A stretch of DNA of 64,000 bases from Rhynchopus euleeides (Eukaryota > Euglenozoa > Diplonemea > Diplonemida > Diplonemidae). The DNA lies in contig OY723292.1 of NCBI GenBank assembly GCA_963210315.1, positions 1,984,001 to 2,048,000 of the forward strand, given 5' to 3'. Position numbers and translations under genes: made by a program. The notes beneath the pieces are model-generated. The model saw only the letters and a program-made list of their open reading frames with translations. It was not told the origin of the DNA and made no database searches. Positions 12,204-22,272 of the stretch are shown piece by piece (within the stretch, counting starts at the first letter, position 1; each line of letters opens with the position of its first letter).

Positions 12204-13367
12204 CCCCCCTAGGCATACTTGTCCCCCCATATGGGGAACCCCCTAAATCTGGGGGAAATATGGGGGGTCTCAAAACCCCGCCCCCATATGGGGAAAAAGG
12301 CTGAAAATATGGGGAAAACCCGGTAAAATATGGGGGAATATGGGGGAAATATGGGGCCCATATGGGGGGATATGGGGGTATTCGTGCTGCAACGGGAGAA
12401 CATCAAACCACTCAGGCACAGACACACACGAAGTGCGCGTCGAAACCGGCCTCATGCCTTGTTGGGGATCCTCCAGGAGTCCGATCCTGGGGAGGTGCGC
12501 CCTCGTTCAGGTGTGGCCAGGTCTGGCCCCCCCTGGAAGATCCCCCAGGTGGGTCGCACCGACCTCCTGTTCCTCTCCTGCGCCGACACAGCGGCAGCGG
12601 AGAGCAAACGCTTCCCGGTTTGGCGGGGCACCGCAGTGACAGCGGCAGCGGTGGTGGACACATACGCACAGACACACATAGCGCATTCAGGGTTAACAGC
12701 TCCTCACAACACACACTCTTGTGTTTATAAGTCCTCACTCTGGTGTGTTTGCGATTGCGAACTGCCCCCTGAGGTCCTTAATTAGACAAGGGAATTCACA
12801 AGCAGTGCATTCTGGTGTCAGGCGCTTCCGCCGCTTTTGACCGCTCCGAGCGCCGAAAAGTCGGAGTCGACGCTCGTCACCAGGCAGCTTGACATGTTCA
12901 AGCTGCATCTGCCGGGTGGAATGAGACCTGTGAAGGCCAGTACAAGGACTGGCTGCAGGACGCAACTGTTCTGCCAGCAAAGACAGGACTACTGGACAGC
13001 ATGCTCTGATGACCGCTACTCAGACTTGAAGAAAGTGGCGGTCGGCACTCTCACAGCACCTTTTGTGGTCTGACTCGAGCACTTCAGCCGGGCGTTTCCT
13101 CTCTGCAGAAAGCGACGAGGTGAGATGGCTCTGCAAGGTGCTAGACGTCCCCTGTCAGTGGCTGACTTCACACCCTGTGAAAAGCAGAACGAAGAGAACT
13201 GTTTGCTGACTGCTTCCACCTGAGGAACCCCTGGGTTTTCCCCCATATATCCCCCATATGGGGGAAATATGGGGGAACAGGACTTGAAAAACCCCCCATA
13301 TTCCCCCCATATTTTCCCCATATTTTTGGCCTTCCCCATATGGGGGTACAAGTATGCCTAGGGGGGG
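12204..13367. mobile_element. Inverted-repeat element with CCCCCCTAGGCATACTTGT ends
   Basis: The left end reads a C run, then TAGGCATACTTGT and CCATATGGGG; the right end (about 13335-13367) is its reverse complement followed by a G15 run. Inside both ends lie many short GGGGGAATATGGGG-like subrepeats (12230-12380 and 13235-13335), also inverted relative to one another. The 850 bp between them holds no recognisable gene. The structure is that of a non-autonomous DNA element; no clear target duplication is visible because the flanks are homopolymer. Confidence 0.7.
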
Positions 13368-13375
13368 GGGGGGGG

Positions 13376-14039
13376 CGCGGGCGGAGGGGGGATCAAGGGC
13401 TGCCGGCGGTTTGCACAGCCAAGTATATTACGTACGATGGGTCAATGTTCTTCTCTGCCTCGGGCGGTCGGGTTGCTCCGAGCGATGGTTCCGTGCGCTT
13501 TTGACAATTTGTTCTTCGCTGTGTTTTTGCGTTTGGGCGCTTCCGCCCCTCACACGCTAGCCTGGGCTACGGGGGGGATGGGGCCTGTAAAGCACAGGAA
13601 CAGCATCGCAGAGTACTGCAAGGATGGGCAAGGTGCTATCGCCCTTTGTGTACATGCCTGCAGCTTGGTGTGTTCGCTCGACTTGACGCTACACCTTCAG
13701 CCGTTTTCTGCTTTTCCGAACGAGGTGCCCCAATGCACGTTGCCCCAATGCACAACACACCAATTTGATTTACTAGTGTCGAGCGACGAAGTGTAGTGAA
13801 GTCGCGAAGCAACGAAGGGAGTCGTACGACTGAAGCTTTAGAGGGTCAGCACCTTCATGCCACTTCACAGGGCCTCAACACAGCCTTGAGACAAGTCGGC
13901 TCAACAAACGGTACTCCGGGACTGTTCTCCCACAGTTGCTGGACATGGTGTCTCCAAGATAGCGAAAGGGGTAGGGTTTTGATGCATCATCTCCTGCCAT
14001 ACACACACGCCCACACTTGTCTCCAGGATCCACGACACA
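13376..14039. other. Intergenic, with a repeat shared with 24505-24615
   Basis: The stretch at about 13843-13955 is similar to 24505-24615: both contain GCACCTTCA, ACAGGGCC, CAACAC, GCCTTG and CTCAACA, then a CCGGG-CTGTT-CACAG series. It ends with a CA-rich tract and CTCCAG (AG at 14025-14026), 13 nt before the P450 start. Confidence 0.6.
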
Positions 14040-15716
14040 ATGTCACTGTTCTACGATGGCCTCTGCATGTTTGCAACAGGCGTTGCCGTGCTGCTTGTGG
14101 TAGTTGTCGTCCGTGCAGTGTTTGCCTTTTACCAGCAGCGCGCACACGCAGCAGCGCTTTCTTCCTACAAAGGCCCTGCCCCAGATGGGGCCTTCGGGAT
14201 GTGGGGCAACGCACAGTACAGGACGAGGCACCACGGCAGGCTGCACGTCTTCCACATGGACAACATCGCGAAGTACTGCAAGGATGAGAATGGGTGCTAC
14301 CGCCTCCTGGGCCCCTCCTTCATGCACAGCGTGTCTGGGTCGCGCCACGACCTCATCACTGCGGACCCGGTGTTTGCGAAGCACGTGCTGTCGGACCACT
14401 TCGACTCTTGGGGCAAGTCCAACCCCGGAGGCCGTGTGTTCAGCTCCATCATCGACTGGCTGGGTGTCGGGATCTTCACAATCGACCACGGCCCCGACGC
14501 AGAGTTCCCGCGCGACGGGGGGCGGATGTGGCACGCGCAGCGCCGCACAGCCGCAGCCATCTTCACGCGGCAGCTGTTCAAGACGTTCTACCAGAATGTG
14601 TTCCTGTCGCACACGCAGAGCCTTGTGTCCATCCTCAAGGAGAAGGCGGGGCCCCGTGGTGAGAACCCCATCGACTTCCAATACTGGATGCACGCCCTGA
14701 CGATGGACTGCTTCGGTGAGATCGCATTCGGAAAGAACCTGGGCAACCTCTCGGGTGAGGACGAGGGGTTCGGCAAGTCCTTCGACATGGCGCACAACCA
14801 GGTGCTGCTCTTTGTCGGGCGCCACGTCAAAGAGCTGGTGCTGCGCGAGCTGCTCCCCACTGCTCTGGGTGATGTCGTGCAGAAGTACCTCATCGAGGGC
14901 TTCAGCAGCGTGCACGCCGAGCTGCGCCGCCACAACAGCGTCATGCATCAATACACACAGCAGCTGATCGACGAGAAGCGTGCCACGCTCACCACCCGCC
15001 AGGACAACGACCTGCTCTCGATGTTCCTGCGGATGGAGCCCAGCGCAGAGGACGGCATCAGCTTCACCGACAAGACGCTGCGGGACCTGGTTGTGAACTT
15101 CATGATCGCGGGGCGCGACACCACCGCCTGCACCCTGTCGTGGCTGTTCTACAGGCTGGGCCTCCCGGAGCACCGCCACATCCTCACCACCCTGCAGGCC
15201 GAGGTGGACGCTGTGCTGCAGGGGGCAGCACCGACACACGACGACATCTCAGACATGCCCTACCTGCGCGGCTGCCTCTTCGAGGCGATGAGGCTGCACC
15301 CCGTGGTGCCCTTCGTCTCTGTGGTGGCGAAGAAGGACGACGTGCTTCCCGACGGTGTGCGCGTGCCGTGCGGCACAAAGATGCTTGTCGCAGTCTACGC
15401 CATGGGGCGCAGCCGCAAGATCCACGGGGAGGACGCCCTGGAGTTCCGCCCGGAGCGCTGGATCCCCTTCCAGCAGCCCAGCCCCTTTGAGTTCCCCGTG
15501 TTCAAGGCGGGGCGCCGCATCTGCCTGGGGAAGGACATGGCGATGTTTGAGGCCACCGTTGTGGCGGCCACGATGCTGCAGAACTTCACGCCCGAGGTGG
15601 TGCGCCCTGAAGCGGTGACCTTCGGGGCGAAGATCACGATGAACTGCAAAGACACCACGACAGGCGGAGACGAGCTGTGGCTGCGGATGAGGCCCAGGCA
15701 GGCACCGTCGCCATGA
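14040..15716 (+). CDS. Cytochrome P450 monooxygenase (CYP86/CYP4-like clan)
   Basis: An intron-less gene of 558 residues. A hydrophobic N-terminal anchor (about residues 8-30) suggests attachment to the endoplasmic reticulum. The P450 signatures appear in order: I-helix AGRDTT at 357-362, the ExxR pair in EAMR at 415-418, FRPERW at 469-474, and the heme loop FKAGRRICLG with Cys495 as the expected iron ligand. Family members insert one oxygen atom into lipids or other hydrophobic substrates. The sequence style (AGRDTTACTLSW, FPVFKAGRRICLGKDMA) resembles fatty-acid omega-hydroxylases of the CYP86/CYP704 type; the substrate is inferred only. From about codon 470 the gene lies in a 1.71 kb segment repeated at 22466, so a second copy of its last 90 codons exists downstream. 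Confidence 0.93.
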   Translation: MSLFYDGLCMFATGVAVLLVVVVVRAVFAFYQQRAHAAALSSYKGPAPDGAFGMWGNAQYRTRHHGRLHVFHMDNIAKYCKDENGCYRLLGPSFMHSVSGSRHDLITADPVFAKHVLSDHFDSWGKSNPGGRVFSSIIDWLGVGIFTIDHGPDAEFPRDGGRMWHAQRRTAAAIFTRQLFKTFYQNVFLSHTQSLVSILKEKAGPRGENPIDFQYWMHALTMDCFGEIAFGKNLGNLSGEDEGFGKSFDMAHNQVLLFVGRHVKELVLRELLPTALGDVVQKYLIEGFSSVHAELRRHNSVMHQYTQQLIDEKRATLTTRQDNDLLSMFLRMEPSAEDGISFTDKTLRDLVVNFMIAGRDTTACTLSWLFYRLGLPEHRHILTTLQAEVDAVLQGAAPTHDDISDMPYLRGCLFEAMRLHPVVPFVSVVAKKDDVLPDGVRVPCGTKMLVAVYAMGRSRKIHGEDALEFRPERWIPFQQPSPFEFPVFKAGRRICLGKDMAMFEATVVAATMLQNFTPEVVRPEAVTFGAKITMNCKDTTTGGDELWLRMRPRQAPSP

Positions 15717-17159
15717 GGCGGAAGCGCCGGAAGCCCTGCTGTGCATACACACAGCCGGTGTGCCATGTGGCAGTGTGCACAGCGCCCGTGCATAGCGGCA
15801 TTAACAACCAAATTAACAACCAAAAGGGAAGGTCGCCGCACCGCCCCCTCTGTTCTGAGCGTGCCACCAGCGCATATGGTGGCCGAATGACGCTCAATTT
15901 TGTGATGTTCGATATCTCCTTTTTCAGGTTGTGTGGCCTGTGGTGGCCCACTTGCGACAGTGCTGGATTGCTGCCGCCTGCACCACCCCATCTCGGGTGG
16001 TGGCGCTGTGACATAGTCTCTCGCGCCGGCGTGACCAATCACTCGCAAGGGGGTCTGCCATGAAATCCCTGACCCCACACCTACACCTGCACATCGACTG
16101 CCAGACGATGATTTCACTTTTGCGCCTTGCCGAGAATCAGACACAGCGCAGACATATATCTGCGCGTTTCGTGTAACCAACGAACCATGCCTCTTGTCCC
16201 TTGTCCCTGTTATCCCTTGCCACCACAGCAGAAAGGACGGCTGCACAAGAAAAAACACATTACGCACGCCGCCCTCCTTTTTTTGCCTCTAGCCTACCAC
16301 AGCTCCCGAATCCCTCCCCGTACCCCGTGTCGATGCTTTACACAACGCACAAGCGATTTCCCTGCTTTGTGATCCCCACACGCAGGAAGTTCGGTTGTAC
16401 AGGAAGATCGTGCAGCAGCACTCTGTGGCCCTGCGCTGCGGGTGGACTGCACGCATCTTCTGCTCCTTTGCCACCGTCGGAGCGTCACTCTCGCTGAACC
16501 CGACACCCCGGGGGGGGGTGGCCTTCGTCCAGAAGAATGCATAAAAGTAAAGTGTTCCACACTGTATCAGTTACTCCTGCAGCGGTCTCTCGTGGACCTC
16601 TGTAAGATGCAGGTGCGCTAATCCAACATTGCCAGCATTGCCAACATTGCCAACATTGCCAACGCAGAAGAGTGAGAAAAAAGTGAGCCGGCTTCATAGA
16701 GCTGGCTGCACGGGTTTGCCACAGTTTGCCACAACAGTGACAGAGGGCGAAGGCCCCCCCTCCGTCTGTTCACTCGCCCTTCATCGCCGCACTAAACATC
16801 CTTCGTTAGTCACGAATCCACAAGCGTCTCTCACTGCCTGGCAATGATTTAGCACGTTTGCTGTCGATGATCGATAGATCTTTCCCCCCCCCCCCCCCAA
16901 TAAAAAGGACACCCCGAGGGTGTGTGTCTTGCCTTACCCCCGCACACCTGTGTGAAGGAAATGCCACAGCACAGCCACATGAGATCTGCACACACCGAGC
17001 CTCACCCACCACAGGAGGTGAGGCTTTGTGTGTGGAAGCGTCAACACACCACAAGCCAACTCCGAGCAAAGAGCGGCGGATTGTTGTGGCATTTTCTTCC
17101 AGTAATCTTGAATGATGCACAAAGTTTGGAGGAGTGCGTCACGCGGTTGATTTTTTTGT
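15446..17159 (+). repeat. 1.71-kb direct repeat, left copy
   Basis: From inside the P450 gene to TTGATTTTTTTGT at 17159 the sequence recurs at 22466-24178. Line-by-line comparison shows no difference other than one base in a C run (15 C here at about 16884, 14 C in the other copy). The segment includes the P450 3' end, 1.2 kb of downstream sequence without a recognised gene, a short (CCAACATTG)n run near 16630 and one fold-back repeat. The two copies bracket the tyrosine-recombinase element. Confidence 0.97.
16957..17100 (+). repeat. Fold-back repeat, copy B
   Basis: The ends pair as GGAAATGCCACA with TGTGGCATTTTC. The internal hairpin is AGCCTCACC (16998-17006) against GGTGAGGCT (17017-17025), a perfect nine-base stem with a CACCACAGGA loop. 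The core region GGAAGCGTCAACACA starts at 17034, and AGAGCGGC follows. Compared with copy A, both arms and stem have changed sequence yet stay complementary. Confidence 0.85.
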
Positions 17160-17273
17160 TACGCACACGACTTTCGCGCGGAAAGTGTCATTCAGCTCTG
17201 CCAAACGTGCTCTACACACCACCCCCTTCATCAGGCAAGTGGGTTTGTAAGTGTGTGTGGAAGCGTCAACGCA
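17160..17273 (+). repeat. Left half of a fold-back repeat at the element's left end
   Basis: It contains ACGCACACGACTTT, the arm GAAAGTGTCATTCAGCTCTG, CCAAACGTGCTC, TTCATCAGGC and ends in the core GGAAGCGTCAACGCA at 17259-17273. It is repeated at 22343-22455. The arm is complementary to the arm at 22320-22340 on the far side of the element. Confidence 0.9.
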
Positions 17274-17318
17274 CATTTATTTTTAGTGAGGAGAGTCAGA
17301 AGCAGCGAAAAGGGACGA

Positions 17319-18235
17319 GCGGAGCCGCCAAAGCGCGTGAACAAAAGCAGCGGGGACGCGTGTGTTTTACAGGACCGCCAAAGCGCGTGAACAAAAGCAG
17401 CGGGGACGCGTGTGTTTTACAGGAGCAGCGGGGTGAAGGAACAGCGGTGGTGAAGGACAGCAGAGCGGGTGTGTTTTGAAGGGCCGCCAAAGCGCGTGAA
17501 CAAAAGCAGCGGGGACGCGTGTGTTTTACAGGAGCAGCGGGGTGAAGGACCAGCGGTGGTGAAGGACAGCAGAGCGGGTGTGTTTTGAAGGACCGCCAAA
17601 GCGCGTGAACAAAAGCAGCGGGGACGCGTGTGTTTTACAGGACCGCCAAAGCGCGTGAACAAAAGCAGCGGGGACGCGTGTGTTTTACAGGAGCAGCGGG
17701 GTGAAGGAACAGCGGTGGTGAAGGACAGCAGAGCGGGTGTGTTTTGAAGGGCCGCCAAAGCGCGTGAACAAAAGCAGCGGGGACGCGTGTGTTTTACAGG
17801 AGCAGCGGGGTGAAGGACCAGCGGTGGTGAAGGACAGCAGAGCGGGTGTGTTTTGAAGGACCGCCAAAGCGCGTGAACAAAAGCAGCGGGGACGCGTGTG
17901 TTTTACAGGACCGCCAAAGCGCGTGAACAAAAGCAGCGGGGACGCGTGTGTTTTACAGGAGCAGCGGGGTGAAGGAACAGCGGTGGTGAAGGACAGCAGA
18001 GCGGGTGTGTTTTGAAGGGCCGCCAAAGCGCGTGAACAAAAGCAGCGGGGACGCGTGTGTTTTACAGGACCGCCAAAGCGCGTGAACAAACGCAGCGGGG
18101 ACGCGTGTGTTTTACAGGAGCAGCGGGGTGAAGGACCAGCGGTGGTGACGGACAGCAGAGCGTGTGTGTTTTACAGGGGCGCCAAAGCGCGTGAACAAAA
18201 GCAGCGGGGTGAAGGATCAGCGGGTGTGAAGGACA
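17319..18235 (+). repeat. Higher-order tandem repeat in the leader of the retroelement
   Basis: A unit of about 50 bp (CCGCCAAAGCGCGTGAACA, then GCAGCGGGGACGCG and TTTTACAGGA) alternates with an extended form of about 110 bp that adds GAAGGACAGCAGAGCGGGTG. The unit starts step by 50, 110 and 110 bp, giving a higher-order period of about 270 bp repeated roughly three times. Frames run through it on the minus strand but are a product of the period. It lies directly before the first frame of the element and may be its untranslated leader. Confidence 0.85.
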
Positions 18236-18271
18236 GCTAGAGGCGTACGACAAGCAGAGTAGTGAGGAAAG

Positions 18272-19258
18272 ATGGACGTCGACTGGGCTTTGGTCGAGGT
18301 GCCGGCCCTCTCTATGGAGCCCGCAGCGGAGCCGATGCAGCACTGCGTGTTCCCCACATGCGCCACCGTCCATGAGGGCGGAACGGCGCACGCATGCAAC
18401 GCCTGCGGACAAGCCACGACGAGGACATGTGTGCGGGCGCATCTGCACCCGAAGGCGGTGGCGGACGCCTTCGTCGCCCACATGGGCAGCGCCGGATGGG
18501 TATGCCCAATGTGCGCGTGGACGAAGATGCAGGCAGGCGGCGCGGCAGCAGCGGAGGAGGCCGCTGAAGAGGAGGACGGGCTGGGGGCGCTGCCCCAACT
18601 GGGAGCCGGTGAAGGGCTCAACATGGAGGCGCGCATGACTCGGCTGGAGGCGAAGGTGGAGGAGCAGGCCGAGACCATCGCCGATCTGCAGAGGCAGCTG
18701 CAGGAGGCTGACGAGGGGTTGCCGGACGACTTCTCGCCATACGCGGTCGCGACGTGGCGCCCTGGCATATGGAAGGGCGCGGTGCGGCGGCAGATCCGGG
18801 CAGAGGTGTCCCGCGTGTTCCGGGAGGCGAGCCTGCCAGCGTCGGGCACAGATGCGGGGGAATGGATGCACAGCCTCCGCAAATGCTTCGAGCACTTCGA
18901 CGACGTGCTAAAGCTCATGAAGATGAACACGGAGGAGGAACCCAGTCTGCTGCCCCTGCACCGCATCGTGTGCGAAATGTCGGCTCTGGCCTGCCTCACG
19001 GGGTATGTGGCACGTGCCTACTACGAGCACAAGGCGAAGAACATCCCACCCCTCACGTTCTCGGCGTCTCTGCACCAGCGGCTGGTGGGAGAGGCGAATG
19101 ATGCGCAGGCGAAGGCGAACCCGCGCCGTTTGGTACCACCGCGTGTGCAACAGGGGGCTGACCCGCGCTACACGCCGTACCCCACCGGGAAGACGGGAAA
19201 GGGGGCGGAGCAGAGGGCAGTGGGAAAGGGGTCGAAAGGGCCCCGCGGGGGACAGTGA
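18272..19258 (+). CDS. Gag-like first frame of the tyrosine-recombinase element
   Basis: A frame of 328 residues opening 37 nt after the tandem repeats. The N-terminal 90 residues hold paired cysteines and histidines (CNACGQ, CVRAHLH, WVCPMC) suggesting a zinc-binding fold. A coiled-coil stretch follows (about 125-150), then a basic, Gly/Lys-rich tail. The position and zinc-binding character fit the gag-like protein of this element group. I know no closer relative. Confidence 0.6.
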   Translation: MDVDWALVEVPALSMEPAAEPMQHCVFPTCATVHEGGTAHACNACGQATTRTCVRAHLHPKAVADAFVAHMGSAGWVCPMCAWTKMQAGGAAAAEEAAEEEDGLGALPQLGAGEGLNMEARMTRLEAKVEEQAETIADLQRQLQEADEGLPDDFSPYAVATWRPGIWKGAVRRQIRAEVSRVFREASLPASGTDAGEWMHSLRKCFEHFDDVLKLMKMNTEEEPSLLPLHRIVCEMSALACLTGYVARAYYEHKAKNIPPLTFSASLHQRLVGEANDAQAKANPRRLVPPRVQQGADPRYTPYPTGKTGKGAEQRAVGKGSKGPRGGQ

Positions 19259-22197
19259 CTCCAGCAGACCACCCACCCAGGAACCAGCCCAACGCCGCCC
19301 ACACCATCCCCATACGAGTTCATCCTGAAAGAAAAGAAGCAAACCAACAAGGGCCGCCCCCGCATCAAGCAACAACCACTGTCGAGCGAGATGAGGCTGA
19401 TCATCATGGAGGCCACGCAGGAGGCTTTGGGGAACGCACTGTCGAGTTCGTACTGGACGGCTCTGCGCAGGAGCTACGAGAGGTACCGCGAGTTCAGAGA
19501 GGAGTGGTGCAGGGGGGAGGGCCGCACACTACGACACGAGGAGGGGATCACCCTGTGGATCACACACCTGCGGCTCAACGGACTGTCCGCCCCATCGGCG
19601 CTGCAATACCTGGGCAACATCATCGCGAGCCTGCGCCGCTTCGAGTCGTGGGAACAGGAAGGACACGTGCTACGGGACTTCAAGCGAAGCTTGTGCCGCA
19701 GCGGGGCATTGAAGCCAGCACAACAGGCGCACCCCGCGACTCAAGAACAGGCAGCACAGGCAGTGGCTCAGGAACCGCGGCCGCTGGTGCGTCTGGCCGT
19801 CGCAATGATGTGGCACGGGGCGGCGAGAGCGTCGGATGTGCAACGATTGTCAACGCGGGACATCCAGACGGAAGCAAAGTCAGACCAGATCACCATCGTG
19901 TGGACCACCACGAAGTCGGACCCCTTCCAGCTGGGGAAGACAACGGGTATGTCACTGCCACCGGAGATGCTGAAGATCCTGCGGAGCCGTATGAAAGAGC
20001 TAAAGACAGAAGGGAGCCTGTTTCCCCCGAGCGTGACATACCGATGCATCGCGGCGGCGGTGAAAAGGGTGGATGCCCGATTGACGCCGCACTCCCTCCG
20101 GAGGGGGGCCCTCCACCATCTGGCACGCAACGGGGTGCCAGTCGAGAAGCTGATGATGCTGTCGCGACATGCGACCCCCGACGCGGTGTTTCGATACATA
20201 CCAGCAGCAACGACACAGCGTGTGGCAGACACAGCGGCACTGTCCAAAGAGCTGGCCAAGAACGCGTGAGACACAGGGGACCAGAGTTTAGCACACATTT
20301 CCCGTACAAAAGGAGGCGAGACATCACACGTGAACTACGACGGTATGACTACCCGACAGGGGGCGGCGCAGCAGGGGTCGGTGGAGGAAAGGACGGTACC
20401 GGCGCGGGGCCCGGGCCGACTCACAACGATGACCCGACACGCGCAGGGGATCCAGCCGCACAGCCGAGAGAGCGCCCAAAGACATACCACAGGCCTCAGC
20501 TCTCCATCCAAGTATACCAACCTCCTGAAGAAAACGACAGCTCCGACGACACGGCGGACACCGACTCAGAACACGGACCGGGCATAGACGCCGATCTCTA
20601 CGGGGAGAGTGTCGGCGTGCACCACAAAGGACATATCGTGCGACCTGCCCATGAAAGGCAAGACCCATCTGAAGACGACCGCCTTGCTCCGATCTGCGAC
20701 ACGCGCCTCAACCTGGCGCGACTCCGCGAGCTGGACTCCAACGAGGAACTGCGAGACGTGTTGGACCTCATTACAGACCCCGAAGCCTTCAGAAATGCGT
20801 TGCTCCCCGGAGCACGCGACCACTTCAGAAACAAGTGGAGGATGATATCACGCCATACATTGAAACATGTCGACGACCTCATCGCCTACGGCGTTATCGC
20901 TATAGCCTGTACTCATGCGATACTCACCTTACCAGCCTTTACCGTGCCGAAGAAGTCAGGGGGGACACGCTTCATCGTCGACGCACGTACTCTGAACTCG
21001 TACATGGCGCGACCGCCAGACATGAGATTGGACGACATCCTGGAGGTGACGCGCCGCATCGCTGAGTCAACTTGGGTTGTGCTCGCTGACGCGAGGAGCT
21101 GGTTCTACCAGTTTCCGGTGGAGGAGGAGATCCAGCGCTACTTCGGAATCCGCTTCGGGGACAAGCGGGACGAATTTGTGCCAGCGTTTCTGTCGGTGAT
21201 GTGCATGGGGTGGTCACACTCACCAGCAATTGCCAACCGGAGTGCGAGGGTGCTCCTCCCTCCAAGAGACGGCATCGTCTGGATAGACAATTTCGTGGTC
21301 ACAGCCGAGACACTGGACGAGGTGCAGGCGAAGTACAGGGTCTTCCGCGAAAGGTGCGACTACGTCAACGCGACCCTGAACCTCGACGATGCCGACCACG
21401 GGATGCCGACGCAACGTTTCTGCACGTTCGGGATCCAGTTTGACCTGGTGGAGCACAGATTCCGCATGGACCCTGCATGGGTGGCGAAGGTGGCACAGCG
21501 GGAGGAGCTGGCGGAGACGTTGGAGGGAACAACAACGCCGCGGAGGGCCTTCCGCATCTTCGGATCCATCGTCTGGCAGTCATACGTCATGCGCGCCCCA
21601 CTGTGTTTCGCTCCCGCAATCCTCTCTTTCGTCCGGCGCCTAGGACGCCGGGCGCACGACAACAACGCGGCGTGGGATGTCAACACACGAGTGCCGAACT
21701 CAGTGATCCGGGAGACAGCAGCACGGATGGAGTTCATGCGCGATAACAATTGGCACCACCAGGCAGACCCAACATCGCGGGCAACGCTGTGGTCCGACGC
21801 GTCATCGACGGAGTGGGCGGCGATACTCGTACTGGGAGAGGAGACGGTCACACAAGGGGTGTTCACCGGGGCAGATCGGGATGCGCACATCTTCCTGAAG
21901 GAGGCCTTCGCCGTGTGGCAAGGGCTACGCATCATCAACTCACAGGACATCGCTGTGACGTGCAACATCGACAACCTCCCCCGAGTATTTTGCATGCGGC
22001 GAGGGCACTGCGCGAACCACAGAGGCAACCTGCTACTGCAGCGCATATTCCTCGTGGCACGGACGAAGCGACTGCGGCTCAACCCCCAGTGGGTGCCAAC
22101 CGACGAGCAGCGGGCTGACACCTACACGCGCGGAACACGAGCCGAACGGGCAATCCGCCTCGAGCCAGCACATATACCAACACGCAGCACCACGTAA
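19255..22197 (+). CDS. Reverse transcriptase / RNase H frame of the retroelement
   Basis: An open frame of 980 codons. It opens at a GTG rather than an ATG, so the true protein probably starts further right, and its left third overlaps the recombinase in another phase. The RT domain lies at about 20850-21480 (FTVPKKSGGTRFIVDARTLN, WFYQFPVEEE and IWIDNF regions). RNase H lies at about 21780-22160 (LWSDASSTEWAAI, KEAFAVWQGL, CNIDNLPRV regions). The style matches DIRS-group enzymes. Confidence 0.85.
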   Translation: MTPADHPPRNQPNAAHTIPIRVHPERKEANQQGPPPHQATTTVERDEADHHGGHAGGFGERTVEFVLDGSAQELREVPRVQRGVVQGGGPHTTTRGGDHPVDHTPAAQRTVRPIGAAIPGQHHREPAPLRVVGTGRTRATGLQAKLVPQRGIEASTTGAPRDSRTGSTGSGSGTAAAGASGRRNDVARGGESVGCATIVNAGHPDGSKVRPDHHRVDHHEVGPLPAGEDNGYVTATGDAEDPAEPYERAKDRREPVSPERDIPMHRGGGEKGGCPIDAALPPEGGPPPSGTQRGASREADDAVATCDPRRGVSIHTSSNDTACGRHSGTVQRAGQERVRHRGPEFSTHFPYKRRRDITRELRRYDYPTGGGAAGVGGGKDGTGAGPGPTHNDDPTRAGDPAAQPRERPKTYHRPQLSIQVYQPPEENDSSDDTADTDSEHGPGIDADLYGESVGVHHKGHIVRPAHERQDPSEDDRLAPICDTRLNLARLRELDSNEELRDVLDLITDPEAFRNALLPGARDHFRNKWRMISRHTLKHVDDLIAYGVIAIACTHAILTLPAFTVPKKSGGTRFIVDARTLNSYMARPPDMRLDDILEVTRRIAESTWVVLADARSWFYQFPVEEEIQRYFGIRFGDKRDEFVPAFLSVMCMGWSHSPAIANRSARVLLPPRDGIVWIDNFVVTAETLDEVQAKYRVFRERCDYVNATLNLDDADHGMPTQRFCTFGIQFDLVEHRFRMDPAWVAKVAQREELAETLEGTTTPRRAFRIFGSIVWQSYVMRAPLCFAPAILSFVRRLGRRAHDNNAAWDVNTRVPNSVIRETAARMEFMRDNNWHHQADPTSRATLWSDASSTEWAAILVLGEETVTQGVFTGADRDAHIFLKEAFAVWQGLRIINSQDIAVTCNIDNLPRVFCMRRGHCANHRGNLLLQRIFLVARTKRLRLNPQWVPTDEQRADTYTRGTRAERAIRLEPAHIPTRSTT
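19391..20269 (+). CDS. Tyrosine recombinase of the retroelement
   Basis: A 292-residue frame. An N-terminal helical SAM-like region (about 1-110) is followed by the catalytic domain with ARASDVQRLS (the first arginine region), LTPHSLRRG (the His-x-x-Arg box) and SRHATPDAVFRYI (the His and the tyrosine nucleophile region). These are the boxes of DIRS, Ngaro and VIPER recombinases, which integrate circular element DNA. The frame lies wholly inside the left part of the longer reverse-transcriptase frame but in a different reading phase; overlapping frames are usual in this group. Confidence 0.88.
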   Translation: MRLIIMEATQEALGNALSSSYWTALRRSYERYREFREEWCRGEGRTLRHEEGITLWITHLRLNGLSAPSALQYLGNIIASLRRFESWEQEGHVLRDFKRSLCRSGALKPAQQAHPATQEQAAQAVAQEPRPLVRLAVAMMWHGAARASDVQRLSTRDIQTEAKSDQITIVWTTTKSDPFQLGKTTGMSLPPEMLKILRSRMKELKTEGSLFPPSVTYRCIAAAVKRVDARLTPHSLRRGALHHLARNGVPVEKLMMLSRHATPDAVFRYIPAATTQRVADTAALSKELAKNA

Positions 22198-22272
22198 CCC
22201 GCACTCGGCACCGTATGATTACATGACCAACCGGTGTGCGAGCACGTCCCTCCGGAAGAGGGTCCTGGGTGT

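Noticed and set aside
14043-15239. A 398-codon minus-strand frame opposite the P450
   Set aside because: Antisense shadow; the P450 signatures are on the + strand.
17296-18089. Minus-strand frames with repeating FTRFGGPVKHTR-type peptides, and the idea of a CRISPR array
   Set aside because: The block is a contiguous higher-order tandem repeat without unique spacers, lying inside a eukaryotic retroelement.
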